Shown piece after piece: positions 1 to 8,778 of a DNA stretch of 64,000 nt. The notes under the pieces were generated by a model that saw only the letters and a list, made by a program, of their open reading frames with translations, had not been told where the DNA came from and made no database searches. This DNA is from CAWKAO01 sp963847665 (GTDB lineage: Bacteria; Actinomycetota; Humimicrobiia; Humimicrobiales; Humimicrobiaceae), in NCBI GenBank assembly GCA_963847665.1, contig CAWKAO010000001.1:62001-126000 (forward strand). The letters run 5' to 3'. Every line of letters begins with the position of its first letter. Positions within the stretch are counted from its first letter, which is position 1. Made by a program: the position numbers and the translations under genes.

Positions 1-1
1 C

Positions 2-175
2 AGGATTCTTACCAAACCACACAGGGTAAATGAGGATATGAAAAAAGCATTTGCAACGCTTGTACCATTTTTCCCCAAGCGTCTTATCCGAGAACCCCTG
101 CAGGTTTTAAGGGAGATCTATTCAATATTGAAAAAGGATACAGATAAGAACAATAAAAAAAGTAATAAAAATTAG
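2..175 (+). CDS. 3' end of an unidentified gene (partial)
   Basis: An open frame enters from the left edge and ends at a TAG, giving 57 residues. The tail is basic, contains a Phe-Phe-Pro-Lys-Arg stretch, and ends in a Lys/Asn-rich low-complexity segment. I do not recognise the family from this fragment. It runs convergently into lipB with a 26-base gap. Frame continuity and the charged tail support coding, but the product cannot be named. Confidence 0.5.
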   Translation, partial: RILTKPHRVNEDMKKAFATLVPFFPKRLIREPLQVLREIYSILKKDTDKNNKKSNKN

Positions 176-201
176 CGGCCCTTAAAACCCTGGTTAGATA
201 C

Positions 202-903
202 TTACAGGGTTCTAATATCCAGGAGCTCTATATTAAAAATATTTCTAAACTTTTTTAAGACAAGTTCTTTGACATCTGAAACAGGCACTTCATTACCTGT
301 GATTTTTTTTAAGGAAGTCTGCTCATGTTCCTTTAATCCGCACGCGACAATGTTGCTGAAATAATCCAGGGATACGTTAATATTGAGTGAAAAACCGTGC
401 ATGGTGATCCATTTTTTTACATGCAGACCGACAGATGCTATTTTGTTGTTCCCTACAAAAACACCGCGTATTTTGTCGATACGGTTTCCTTCGATTCCAT
501 ATTCTTCGAGTGTATCAATTATCACCTGTTCAAGGTTAAAGACAAAGGTACTGAGATCTTTTCCAAATCTTGTAAGGTCAAATATTGGATAACAGACAAG
601 CTGCCCTGGCCCATGGAAAGTTATATCTCCACCCCTGTTTGATTCGATCAGTTTGATATTATTTTCTGCCAGTGTCTTGTCATCTGATAAAAGGTTTTTC
701 CTGTTCTTATTGTTACCTATAGTTATAACCGGAAGATGTTCAAGCAGTAGTATCACTCCCGGAACACATTCACCTCTGACAAGCTCAAAGAGCTTTAACT
801 GTAGTTCATAAGCATTGCTGTAACTTATTTTTCCAGTATCATAAAATATGATTTTGGAGGTGCCCCTGTTTTTTTCAATACTTCTGATTAACCTGCTGTG
901 CAT
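202..903 (-). CDS. lipB: Octanoyl-[acyl-carrier-protein]:protein N-octanoyltransferase (LipB)
   Basis: LipB moves an octanoyl group from acyl carrier protein to the lipoyl domains of 2-oxoacid dehydrogenases or GcvH, the first step of lipoate synthesis, in the cytosol. The 233 residues carry the family blocks: RGGDITFHGPGQ at about 90-101, the GNNKIASVG block with catalytic Lys154, His169 in the TMHGF block, and the acyl-accepting cysteine in VACGL at Cys188. The length is normal. lpdA, encoding a lipoamide dehydrogenase, is divergent next door, so both sides of lipoyl-enzyme biology meet here. No strong Shine-Dalgarno precedes the ATG. lipA is not in the window. Confidence 0.93.
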   Translation of the reverse strand: MHSRLIRSIEKNRGTSKIIFYDTGKISYSNAYELQLKLFELVRGECVPGVILLLEHLPVITIGNNKNRKNLLSDDKTLAENNIKLIESNRGGDITFHGPGQLVCYPIFDLTRFGKDLSTFVFNLEQVIIDTLEEYGIEGNRIDKIRGVFVGNNKIASVGLHVKKWITMHGFSLNINVSLDYFSNIVACGLKEHEQTSLKKITGNEVPVSDVKELVLKKFRNIFNIELLDIRTL

Positions 904-1030
904 AAATAATAATATCAGTTAAAATATTTGAGTTTTATAGTATTTTAATTAAAATTACTTCAAAATTATAGGATTAAATATCATATTTACAATCTTTAAA
1001 ACCAGATCTTTATTTTAAGGAGTGAACCAA

Positions 1031-2425
1031 ATGGAAACAAAAACAGCTAAACTTGCAGTACTGGGCGGGGGACCAGGTGGTTATGTCGCAGCGATCAGGG
1101 CCTCAAAATTGGGAATAAATACAATTGTGATAGAAAAAGAAAACCTTGGCGGCACCTGCCTTAACTGGGGATGCATACCGACAAAAGCTCTTTTTCATGC
1201 TGCAGAAAAAATAGAGGATATTAAGAAATCAGATATCTTTGGGATAATTGTGCCTGATTTTTCTTTTGACTTTAAAAAGATCATGGAAAGAAAGGATAAG
1301 GTAGTAACTGCCCAGAGACAGGGTCTTGGTTTTCATTTCAAGAAAAATCAGATCGAGTTGATAAACGGAACGGGAAGGCTCATATCTAAAAATCAGATCG
1401 AAGTAGATACTGCAGAAGGTACAAAAATAGAAGTCAGTGCTGACAACATAATTATTGCAACTGGATCAGTTGCAGGAAGTGTTCCTCCATTTATCCTTGA
1501 TGGTGATGGGATCATCGATAATGTTGGAATATTATCTCTAACCAGCGTTCCCGAATCGCTTCTGATCGTTGGCGGTGGAGTCATCGGTTCTGAATTTGCA
1601 AATATCTTCAGTTCCTTTGGGAGCAAAGTAACGATGGTAGAAATACTGCCAAGAATACTATCGACTGAAGACGAGGATGTTTCGAAAGTCATCGAAAAAT
1701 CATTAAAGAAAAAAGGTGTAAAGATACTTACAGATACAGTAGCTGAAAAAGTAAGCAAGAAAGACGGAAAGTTTGTATGCACGCTGAAAGGTGGCGAAGA
1801 AATCATATGCGATAAGATACTTATATCAGTCGGAAGGAAACCGCTGTCATCCGGGATAGGTCTTGAGGCTGCAGGTGTCCAGACAACAGAAAAGGGCTTT
1901 ATAAAAGTCGATGCTGGTCTAAGGACTAATATAGATAATATTTTTGCTGTAGGAGATATTACAGGTGGATTACAACTTGCCCATGTTGCTTCAGAGGAAG
2001 GCAAGATTGCTGCAGAAATAATATCAGGAAAAAATAAAGTGATGGATTACAGAGTAATACCATGGGCAGTGTTTACTTCTCCAGAGATCGGGACGGTAGG
2101 GTTAAACGAAGCTCAGGCAAAGCAAAAAGGATATAATGTATGCCATGGTATATTTCCATTTTCAAACAGCGGAAAAGCCTTTATCACAGGGGAGACTGAA
2201 GGATTTATCAAGATCGTCAATGACAAGGATACGGGGGAGATACTAGGTGCCCAGATGGTCGGCCCAAGGTGCTCGGATCTTGTCCATGAGGTTGCAGTAG
2301 CAATGAAGGGTGAAATGTTGGTCGACGACCTTGCAGAAACAGTCCATTCCCACCCTACCCTTTCTGAAGCCGTGATGGAAGCAGCTGAAGACTGTTTTGG
2401 AATAGCTACCCACATAAGCAGATGA
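1031..2425 (+). CDS. lpdA: Dihydrolipoyl dehydrogenase (E3)
   Basis: This FAD flavoprotein reoxidises dihydrolipoamide with NAD+ for 2-oxoacid dehydrogenase complexes or glycine cleavage. Counted from the ATG at 1031, the protein has 464 residues: an FAD-binding GGGPGG near residue 12, the redox disulfide in GGTCLNWGC (Cys43/Cys48), a second dinucleotide fold GGGVIGSEFA, the FAD block AVGDITGG, and the C-terminal His-Pro-Thr/Glu catalytic block near residue 440. An upstream in-frame GTG at 1022 exists, but AAGGAG at 1017-1022 overlaps that GTG and sits 8 bases before the ATG, so the ATG is the start. Its stop overlaps the next start as ATGA. Confidence 0.95.
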   Translation: METKTAKLAVLGGGPGGYVAAIRASKLGINTIVIEKENLGGTCLNWGCIPTKALFHAAEKIEDIKKSDIFGIIVPDFSFDFKKIMERKDKVVTAQRQGLGFHFKKNQIELINGTGRLISKNQIEVDTAEGTKIEVSADNIIIATGSVAGSVPPFILDGDGIIDNVGILSLTSVPESLLIVGGGVIGSEFANIFSSFGSKVTMVEILPRILSTEDEDVSKVIEKSLKKKGVKILTDTVAEKVSKKDGKFVCTLKGGEEIICDKILISVGRKPLSSGIGLEAAGVQTTEKGFIKVDAGLRTNIDNIFAVGDITGGLQLAHVASEEGKIAAEIISGKNKVMDYRVIPWAVFTSPEIGTVGLNEAQAKQKGYNVCHGIFPFSNSGKAFITGETEGFIKIVNDKDTGEILGAQMVGPRCSDLVHEVAVAMKGEMLVDDLAETVHSHPTLSEAVMEAAEDCFGIATHISR

Positions 2426-3208
2426 TTAAATTACTTGTTACGGATGTCGATGGCACACTTCTTGACGATAATTCTGAGATCACCACATTAAATAAGCAGG
2501 CGCTGTTTGATTGCCAGAAAAAAGGGATACAGATAATTCTTGCAACCGGAAAATCAATAGGTGCCGTATTGCCGATAATTGAGTTATTCGGGCTTAAGTT
2601 ACCCCAGATCACTCTTAATGGCTCTGTAACTGTAGACGATTCTTTAAATGTTATAAACGCAGTTACGATCAATCCAGTATATTATTATACCCTGGTGCAG
2701 ACTATAAAAGCTAAGGGTTATATACCGTTAGTCGCAAGGCCTGATGGAAAGATATTTTATGAGAAATATGATACCGTACTTGGATGTTTTTAAAAAAATA
2801 AATGAACCGATCTTCAAGATTGAAAATATCGAGACAGAAGAATTTGCCCGGAATTGTGTTGCTGTAAGTGTTCCAGTAAAAGAAGACGACCCGCTTGATA
2901 GTTATCTTAGGGCTAAATTCTCTGATTTAATGCAGATTGTAAGATCAGGTGAGTATTTTTTTGATATTCTGGATAAAAAAGCTACAAAGGGTAATGCACT
3001 GCAACTCATATGTGAAAAATTTGGTTATAAGAAAGAAGATGTAGTTGTTTTCGGAGACAGCTACAATGATCTAAGTATGTTTGAATTTGCCGGGTTTACA
3101 GTGGCAGTTAAAAATTCTTACACGGAAGTCCTAAAAAGAGCTGACCATATCACAGATTCAAATAATGAGAGTGGCCTTGCCAAAGCCATATACAGATATA
3201 TTTTATGA
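2422..3208 (+). CDS. Cof-type HAD hydrolase, frameshifted
   Basis: Cof-type HAD phosphatases hydrolyse sugar phosphates or other small phosphate esters. The N-terminal piece has motif I DVDGT with both aspartates and ILATGK as motif II; the C-terminal piece has the conserved Lys in KATKGNAL and motif III/IV GDSYNDLSMFE. The halves lie in different frames, and the switch falls near 2785-2796 in a run of five T and seven A. Joined, they give about 262 residues, a full-length member. The start overlaps the lpdA stop, implying co-transcription. A homopolymer error in the consensus is as likely as a real mutation. Confidence 0.8.
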
Positions 3209-3267
3209 AGCGCATCAGGTTTGAAGTCAATTCTTCTATTTTGTCTTTAAAACTTAATATTTCTTCA

Positions 3268-3317
3268 AAAATAAAGAGTTCGAAATGCATTTACTAGGAG
3301 TGGGCCAGCCAGTTTTC
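3268..3317 (-). repeat. Diverged copy of the island repeat, minus orientation
   Basis: Read on the minus strand this gives CTGGCTGGCCC, then after a variable middle ATTTCGAAC, then a T-rich run. The first 11 and last 9 bases match the copy at 56020. It lies just downstream of the minus-strand genes at 3344-5057. Confidence 0.55.
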
Positions 3318-3343
3318 TCAAAATAAGAACTTATTAATAATAT

Positions 3344-3718
3344 TTATCTGTCGCACTTTAATATCACTTCAAATTTTTTCCTGGTTCTACCGACAATCTC
3401 TAATGCAGCGGTAAGTTTTGATGCAGCATCCATAAAGACCTTCATTTTTTCATTATCATCAAGAGCAAGCAGATTTCCTCCTTCAAATATTTTAGTCTGG
3501 CATACCACTTTTGTCCTGGGATTAAAATCCTTGTCATACACACACTCTATGAATTTTGTATCATCATTTGACTCTATATAATTACAGGGCGCATCAATTG
3601 TTACTTTTATTCTGTCTTTATTGCCGCAGTGCGCTATCTCTTCAATCATAAAAGTCGTTAATTTTCCACCTGGGTGAGTAGTAATAAAAGCAACAGGATA
3701 TTTAGTTTTTTCATTCAT
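3344..3718 (-). CDS. Conserved hypothetical protein, Cys-containing
   Basis: I do not recognise this 124-residue protein. It has five cysteines scattered through the chain (including AHCG, APCNY and a near-terminal KCDR) and no signal peptide or membrane segment, so it is probably cytosolic. A longer frame begins upstream, but a GGAGG-type site sits just before the ATG at 3718, which sets the start. It is the last of three minus-strand genes (FNT channel, VOC protein, this one) bounded by two minus-oriented repeat copies, so it may have arrived as part of that unit. Confidence 0.65.
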   Translation of the reverse strand: MNEKTKYPVAFITTHPGGKLTTFMIEEIAHCGNKDRIKVTIDAPCNYIESNDDTKFIECVYDKDFNPRTKVVCQTKIFEGGNLLALDDNEKMKVFMDAASKLTAALEIVGRTRKKFEVILKCDR

Positions 3719-3756
3719 TAAATCCTCCTTTATCTTACTTTTTAAATTAATAAAAT

Positions 3757-4137
3757 TTACTGGGCAAAAACAATAATATACCCGTTGCAATCTTTGATGA
3801 AAAATTCTTTTCTTCCCCATGGTGTATCATGTAGTTCTTTTATTACTTCTACATTGTCTTTAACCCAATCATAGTGTGCTTCAACATTTTCAGCTTCAAT
3901 ATAAGTAACTGATGTACCTCCTATTTCTGCATTTTTTAATTCCGGTACCTTTTCTGAAAGGCTTTCCCTAGATTGAAACATAATCTCTACGTTTTCACAC
4001 TTCATCAATGCCCAGTCAAATTTTCCTTCTTTCGGATCTGTTAGAACAAGTTCAAAACAACCAAGTGTATCCTGATAAAAATGAATTGTTTTATTTACAT
4101 CTTCTACCATCAAAATAGGAATCAGTCTTTTTAACAA
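3757..4137 (-). CDS. VOC/glyoxalase-family protein
   Basis: Vicinal-oxygen-chelate proteins include glyoxalases, dioxygenases and drug-binding proteins. The opening IPILMVEDVNKTIHFYQ strand-helix, the TLGCFE turn, and the closing GRKEFFIKDCNGYIIVFAQ strand are typical of the bleomycin-resistance/glyoxalase-like branch. The length of about 127 residues is one full VOC domain. Two TTG starts are possible; GGAG at the end of the FNT gene sits 10 bases before the TTG at 4137 but only 1 base before the one at 4146, so I choose 4137. The substrate is unknown. Confidence 0.8.
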   Translation of the reverse strand: MLKRLIPILMVEDVNKTIHFYQDTLGCFELVLTDPKEGKFDWALMKCENVEIMFQSRESLSEKVPELKNAEIGGTSVTYIEAENVEAHYDWVKDNVEVIKELHDTPWGRKEFFIKDCNGYIIVFAQ

Positions 4138-4142
4138 TATTA

Positions 4143-5057
4143 TCAATCTCCTTTTAAAATATTATAATTTTTAAACTTTAAACTTAAAATCTTATTTTTA
4201 TCTCTTTTAAGTCTTATTGGCAGGACTATTATCAGCCAGTATACAATACCGACCATGATTGCACCGCCAATTATATTTCCTATTGTCACAGAAAGTAAAT
4301 TTCCAAGAAAACCAAATATATTTAAATTAGAAAGATTTATATCAGGTTTTATTTTCAGTACTGCATTAAGAACACTTTGATTATTTTTTAAAAGAATTCC
4401 CATTGGAATAAAATACATATTTGCAATACTGTGTTCAAAACCTGAAGCTACAAATGCAGTTATAGGAAAAATGATTGCCGCTATTTTGCCCATAACTGAT
4501 CTTGCACTAAAACAGAGCCAGACCGCTAAACAAACAAGGGCATTACAGAGTATTCCTCTTGTCAATCCTTCTACAAAGGTAAGATTTACTTTACTTGTCG
4601 CAATTATAACTGAGCTTGCTCCTAGTAAGTTTTCTTTCATCTTCCACAAGTTAGTAAAATACATAAGAAACACTACACTGATAGAGCCTATAAAATTTCC
4701 TAGATAGCTTACAGACCAGTTTTTTAGAACTTGTTTATAAGTTACAGCTCCAGAAGCTAATCCCATCATAAGAAGATTATTACCAGTGAAAAGCTCTGCT
4801 CCTGCGACTATTACAAGAATCAGTCCAAGGGAAAATGTAACTCCTCCAATAAGTCTTGTAAATCCTATACTTAAGTTAGAGTCAAAAGTAGAGATTGTAA
4901 AAAATTCTGCACCAAGTGCAATAAAACTGCCTGCCAAAATTGCGAGCATTAAAAGGCTTAAGAAATTAAGTTTTGACTTACTTTTGCTTGCAGTCTCTAC
5001 TCTTTTTTCCATATCTACGGGGGAGTAGTCATCCAGTTGAAAAATTTGTGGGCTCAT
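4143..5057 (-). CDS. Formate/nitrite transporter (FNT) family channel
   Basis: FNT channels pass small monovalent anions such as formate, nitrite or hydrosulfide across the inner membrane. The 304 residues include six or more hydrophobic segments and the family signatures AGAELFTGN, NWSVSYLGNFIG, SGFEHSIANMY and GNIIGGA, which form the re-entrant loops and selectivity region. A roughly 35-residue polar N-terminus precedes the first helix, as in FocA and NirC. It lies upstream of and nearly overlaps the VOC gene. No formate lyase or nitrite reductase is adjacent, so the anion carried cannot be assigned. Confidence 0.9.
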   Translation of the reverse strand: MSPQIFQLDDYSPVDMEKRVETASKSKSKLNFLSLLMLAILAGSFIALGAEFFTISTFDSNLSIGFTRLIGGVTFSLGLILVIVAGAELFTGNNLLMMGLASGAVTYKQVLKNWSVSYLGNFIGSISVVFLMYFTNLWKMKENLLGASSVIIATSKVNLTFVEGLTRGILCNALVCLAVWLCFSARSVMGKIAAIIFPITAFVASGFEHSIANMYFIPMGILLKNNQSVLNAVLKIKPDINLSNLNIFGFLGNLLSVTIGNIIGGAIMVGIVYWLIIVLPIRLKRDKNKILSLKFKNYNILKGD

Positions 5058-5280
5058 TAGATTACCCCATCTTTAAAAATAAATATAAATCGTTCGAAAG
5101 GGTTAAATGCAACTGATAATCACTATTAATAAGTATAATACTTTTAGTGTCGAAAGTAAATTTAAAGCAAGTTTCATCAAAATATTAAAAAATTAGTTTA
5201 AGGCGTAAAAATAACTTCAGTTCATATCTTTATTCCAGGATAAAATTTGTGTAGCTGTTTAAATTTAATTAACTTCTCCA

Positions 5281-5305
5281 AAAAATGGTTCGAAATTTAT
5301 CAATT
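5281..5305 (-). repeat. Diverged copy of the island repeat core, minus orientation
   Basis: The minus strand reads ATTTCGAACCATTTTTTGG, which matches the 3' half of the island element including its T-run. The 5' half is not clear. It lies upstream of the FNT-VOC-hypothetical block and points the same way as those genes. Confidence 0.5.
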
Positions 5306-5344
5306 TTAGAGTTTAAATTCGCTAATATTATTTTTTAATACTTT

Positions 5345-5685
5345 TCGTTATAATTTATTATGAGTGTCGGGGATGGAGCTCTCTTTCTATTGATTTAAAA
5401 TTTCAACATTTTGCAGGTGTAAGTGGAGAGATAAGTCAAAGCTCCGAATCAGAAGAAGAATGACAAAATGATACCACAAATGAAGACGAGTCTGAGTTTA
5501 ACCTGATATATAACCCCCCTGAAGGGGGAAGTCCTGAAAATATCGGAAAAATCATATTCTGTTCAGAATCTGAAGAAACAGAAGAAAGTGGGGATTTTTA
5601 TCTGTATATGATAAATACAGATGGAACATATATTACAAATATAACTGATTTTACTGCAGATGGTTGTGAATGGCCTGATTGGTAA
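5345..5685 (+). pseudogene. Remnant of a TolB/beta-propeller-like secreted protein
   Basis: One reading frame continues from about 5345 to a TAA at 5685, interrupted only by an in-frame TGA at 5461. The part after the stop resembles a propeller repeat of TolB-like proteins: GKIIFCSE, then an acidic turn, then FYLYMINTDGTYITNIT, ending in a Trp-Pro-Asp-Trp. The part before it is Ser/Glu rich. No credible start codon or signal peptide is visible, so the 5' end is missing. I read it as a truncated, nonsense-bearing remnant. Confidence 0.5.
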
Positions 5686-5710
5686 AAATTACATTATGGA
5701 GAAAGGAAAA

Positions 5711-6880
5711 ATGCGTGTGATCAATACAAAAAAAATTATTTCTCTGGCTGTTTTCATCATTTTTGCAATAATCATTATATTATCTTCAGCATCATGCAAT
5801 ATAAATTCAGACAACAATGCCATAAAAGAGAGTGGTGGCGTCATTTCACTTTTTGACAGCCTGGATGTTGGAGATGTGCCTTCATTTCCTGGCTCTAGTC
5901 TTGATGTGGATTTATACAGAAGTATTGACAGCGTGCTGGGAGAGCTTCCTGAACTGCCTGAACTGTTCTCAGACTCTGGTTTCTTTACTTATGTCACCAA
6001 AAGCTCACCAGAAGATGTTATGGCTTATTATACTGAGCAGATGAAAAGTCTTGGCTGGCAATTTGTCGATACTTATGATTATGGAGAACGGGGCAGTTTC
6101 ATCACCTGGCAGAAAATGGCAAACACAGGAAAATATATAACATATGGAATTTTTGCTGGAAATTATTTAAAAAATGATAAAACCGTGACACTTATCTTAA
6201 ATGGATTTATTATCCCTGAGAATGAAAGAGACATGGATGACTCAAGCAGCAATCAAAAAGAAGAAATTAAGCCTGAAGGAATGATATATTTTGAAAATCC
6301 CACACCACCTGAAGGGCAGGGACTACTTCTTACAAAGTCCGTTTCAATGGGTATTGAGGATTGGAAAACATGGTTGCAGGAAGGTAGCAGAGAAAAAGGA
6401 ACGAATGAGATAAACCTTGTTGATGATAACCAATTTGATAAGGTTGTTAAACTTCAAAGGTCTTCAGACCCTGATGATGGTGGAGCCGCAGGAATATATC
6501 AGGAAACTGATATTTCAGTTTCGCAGTTTAAAAGTCTATATGTCTGGTTGATAGGAAAGATCGATAATGAAAATGGGGGTAATATTGCAAATACATCCCC
6601 AGAATGGTTTCCTGAAGGAGCGATTCAGGTAAAGATTAAATACCTTGATAATACTGGTAATGAACAGCAATGGTTTCATGGGTTTTATTATTCTCGTATA
6701 AAAAATCCTGATAGCCTGCATTTTAACAAAATCAATAAAGGAGATTACTTCTGGTATATCAGCCCTGATCTTATGATATTTGAAAATAAACCTTCAATTA
6801 TTAAAGAGGTAAGAGTATATGGTTTTGGATGGGATTTTTCCAGCAGTTTGGCTGAGATTAATTTGATAGGCCAGTGGTAA
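5711..6880 (+). CDS. Putative lipoprotein, unknown function
   Basis: The 389-residue product starts with a basic tip, a hydrophobic segment and a lipobox LSSASC, so it should be lipid-anchored outside the cell. After the cysteine comes an acidic linker. A domain around residues 50-160 carries a pattern seen in small secreted proteins (SSPEDVMAYYTEQMKSLGW). The C-terminal 180 residues have alternating beta-rich, Trp-containing segments that could be a jelly-roll or binding domain. AAAGGA just before the ATG at 5711 favours that start over in-frame ATGs at 5660 and 5696. I do not recognise the family. Confidence 0.75.
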   Translation: MRVINTKKIISLAVFIIFAIIIILSSASCNINSDNNAIKESGGVISLFDSLDVGDVPSFPGSSLDVDLYRSIDSVLGELPELPELFSDSGFFTYVTKSSPEDVMAYYTEQMKSLGWQFVDTYDYGERGSFITWQKMANTGKYITYGIFAGNYLKNDKTVTLILNGFIIPENERDMDDSSSNQKEEIKPEGMIYFENPTPPEGQGLLLTKSVSMGIEDWKTWLQEGSREKGTNEINLVDDNQFDKVVKLQRSSDPDDGGAAGIYQETDISVSQFKSLYVWLIGKIDNENGGNIANTSPEWFPEGAIQVKIKYLDNTGNEQQWFHGFYYSRIKNPDSLHFNKINKGDYFWYISPDLMIFENKPSIIKEVRVYGFGWDFSSSLAEINLIGQW

Positions 6881-7146
6881 ATAACATGGTAGGTTAACCG
6901 GTAACCCCGGCTATAAACTTTAGAGTTGGAGATCACAGGGGTATAATGGATATTGATAACAAAAACCTTCTGGTACTTATTATTAAGGTCGGCCATAGAA
7001 AAAACATATATAATATTTAAATTCCTAATATATCCTCCAGTTTACTTAATTCCTTATTAAATAAATCTCAATTGTTTATTTATAAGATATTTACATTCAG
7101 TTATAATCTATAAAAATTTTATAAAAAGACTTTCATAACGAAAATA

Positions 7147-7599
7147 ATGAGTAACAATAAATTACCTCATAATAGATTAAAGTATGAGACAGAGTATCTG
7201 AGCTGTATAAAAAAATATCCTGATCAGGTATTTATGGCACATAAAGACTCGGTACAGGAAGGCTTTGAATATTTTGCATCTGATGAGTACTTAACGCAAC
7301 AGGAAATGGACAAAGAAAAGATAGACCTTGCTCCAGACCTAAGAGCTGGGGAGGAAGTAATGAAAGTTTATAATACTTTAGGGCTTGCAGTAAACGATAT
7401 TGCAAGGTGGCTGCGAGATAAGCATGATATAAGGTGCCAAAGCAATCATCCTCTTGGAGGATTGGTGAACACCATCAATCAGACAATTACCTGTATTGAC
7501 CGTATAAAGTGTTTTCCACAATTTAGTAAAACTCTTGGTTGCAGTATTTGTATTAAAGTTTGTCCTTTTTCGAAGGTGATGGCAGCTACTCTAAAATAA
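7147..7599 (+). CDS. QueG-like 4Fe-4S protein with an internal deletion
   Basis: The N-terminal 110 residues resemble 4Fe-4S proteins related to epoxyqueuosine and dehalogenase-type reductases, ending in HPLGGLVNT. The C-terminal 40 resemble the end of the same family: CIDRIKCFPQFSKTLGC then CSICIKVCPF, one ferredoxin-like cluster motif. Between HPLGGLVNT and this tail, full-length relatives as I know them carry roughly 100 more residues, with the GLLI segment and another Cys cluster. The 150-residue frame is open, so an in-frame deletion has joined the ends. It is probably non-functional or altered. The upstream 266 bases show nothing else. Confidence 0.6.
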   Translation: MSNNKLPHNRLKYETEYLSCIKKYPDQVFMAHKDSVQEGFEYFASDEYLTQQEMDKEKIDLAPDLRAGEEVMKVYNTLGLAVNDIARWLRDKHDIRCQSNHPLGGLVNTINQTITCIDRIKCFPQFSKTLGCSICIKVCPFSKVMAATLK

Positions 7600-7650
7600 A
7601 GAGTTCCTTCAATGTGTAAGGTCAGTATTTAAAAAATTTTAAAAGGCACA

Positions 7651-8151
7651 ATGGGAAATTACATTTTTAATGGAGCTATATATCTAATAGCTATAATATT
7701 TTTGATCATCTCTTTTATAAAAAGCAGGGAAAAAACAAAAAAAGCCTTAATCAAGGCATGGAACTCTTTTAAAAACCTGCTACCCTTATTGCTGGGTGTT
7801 ATTCTTCTTGTAGGTCTTATGCTCTCACTGCTTGATACAGAGCTAATCAGCAGAATAATTGGTAAAAAGTCTGGAGTATTAGGTGTTTTACTGGCTTCAG
7901 TAGTAGGGTCTGTCACTTTAATCCCGGGCTTCATTGCTTTTCCTACTGCAGCGTTGCTTCTTGAAGGTGGAGCTGGATATATTCAAATTGCAGCATTTGT
8001 ACAGACTCTAATGATGGTCGGAATCGTTACTCTTCCTATGGAAATGAAATATTTTAATAAGAAAGTAGCAATACTTAGAAATGTCCTGTCATTTATTTTA
8101 TCAATCGGGGTTGCTTACTTGATCGGATTTGTACTAAGAATATGGGATTAG
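7651..8151 (+). CDS. ArsP/DUF318-type permease, first half protein
   Basis: This 166-residue membrane protein has about four to five hydrophobic segments. It carries LLPLLLGVILLVGLML and a conserved SVTLIPGFIAFP loop followed by an alanine-rich helix, features of the permease family that includes ArsP and YraQ. Ordinary ArsP proteins are about 300 residues; here the fold seems to be made by two adjacent genes, this one and the 187-residue partner 4 bases downstream. The pair most likely forms one transporter. The substrate is unknown; organoarsenicals are only one family example. Confidence 0.72.
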   Translation: MGNYIFNGAIYLIAIIFLIISFIKSREKTKKALIKAWNSFKNLLPLLLGVILLVGLMLSLLDTELISRIIGKKSGVLGVLLASVVGSVTLIPGFIAFPTAALLLEGGAGYIQIAAFVQTLMMVGIVTLPMEMKYFNKKVAILRNVLSFILSIGVAYLIGFVLRIWD

Positions 8152-8155
8152 TCTT

Positions 8156-8719
8156 ATGAATCAAAAAAACAAAAAGATCTTTAATCTAAAAAGTATCTTA
8201 AAAAAATACCTTTTCTTTATAATAACGCTTTTACTTCTGGGGATGCTTTTTATCTTTAAATTTGATGCTGGACTTAAAGCAACTGATGTTATCGTTTTTA
8301 GCTTTAAGGAAATCCTTCTGGTGCTGCCTCCTATATTTATATTGATCGGTCTTCTGGATGTATGGATACCAAAAGAAATCATGATAAAACATCTCGGTGA
8401 GGAATCAGGTTTTAAGGGTATTGTCCTTTCATTTTTGCTTGGTATATTTGCAGCTGGTCCTTTATATGCAGCATTTCCAATTGCAGCGGTTTTTATGAAA
8501 AAACATGTAAAGTTTTCAAATATTATAATCTTTATAGGGGCCTGGTCCACAACAAAAATTCCAATGTTTTTATTTGAAATATCTGCCCTTGGATTTAAAT
8601 TTGCCCTAACAAGGTTTGTTATTAATATACTTGTGATAACAATAATTGCATATATTATGGGAATTTTGATAAAGAAGGAAGAGATCAATACGATTTATAA
8701 AAAAGCTGAGAACTTATGA
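8156..8719 (+). CDS. ArsP/DUF318-type permease, second half protein
   Basis: The 187 residues hold four or five membrane segments, with the conserved loop LLGIFAAGPLYAAFPIAAVF and a following GAWSTTKIPMFLFE segment, both typical of this permease family. It follows the first-half gene after 4 bases, so translation is probably coupled. The first 15 residues are strongly basic, placing the N-terminus inside. As a two-gene version of a permease usually encoded by one gene, each half alone looks too short to be a full channel. I infer hetero-oligomerisation from context only. Confidence 0.72.
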   Translation: MNQKNKKIFNLKSILKKYLFFIITLLLLGMLFIFKFDAGLKATDVIVFSFKEILLVLPPIFILIGLLDVWIPKEIMIKHLGEESGFKGIVLSFLLGIFAAGPLYAAFPIAAVFMKKHVKFSNIIIFIGAWSTTKIPMFLFEISALGFKFALTRFVINILVITIIAYIMGILIKKEEINTIYKKAENL

Positions 8720-8778
8720 TTCATTTTATCAGCTGATATTATTGATTAAAGATTTTAAAAAATACTCAGGAATACGGA

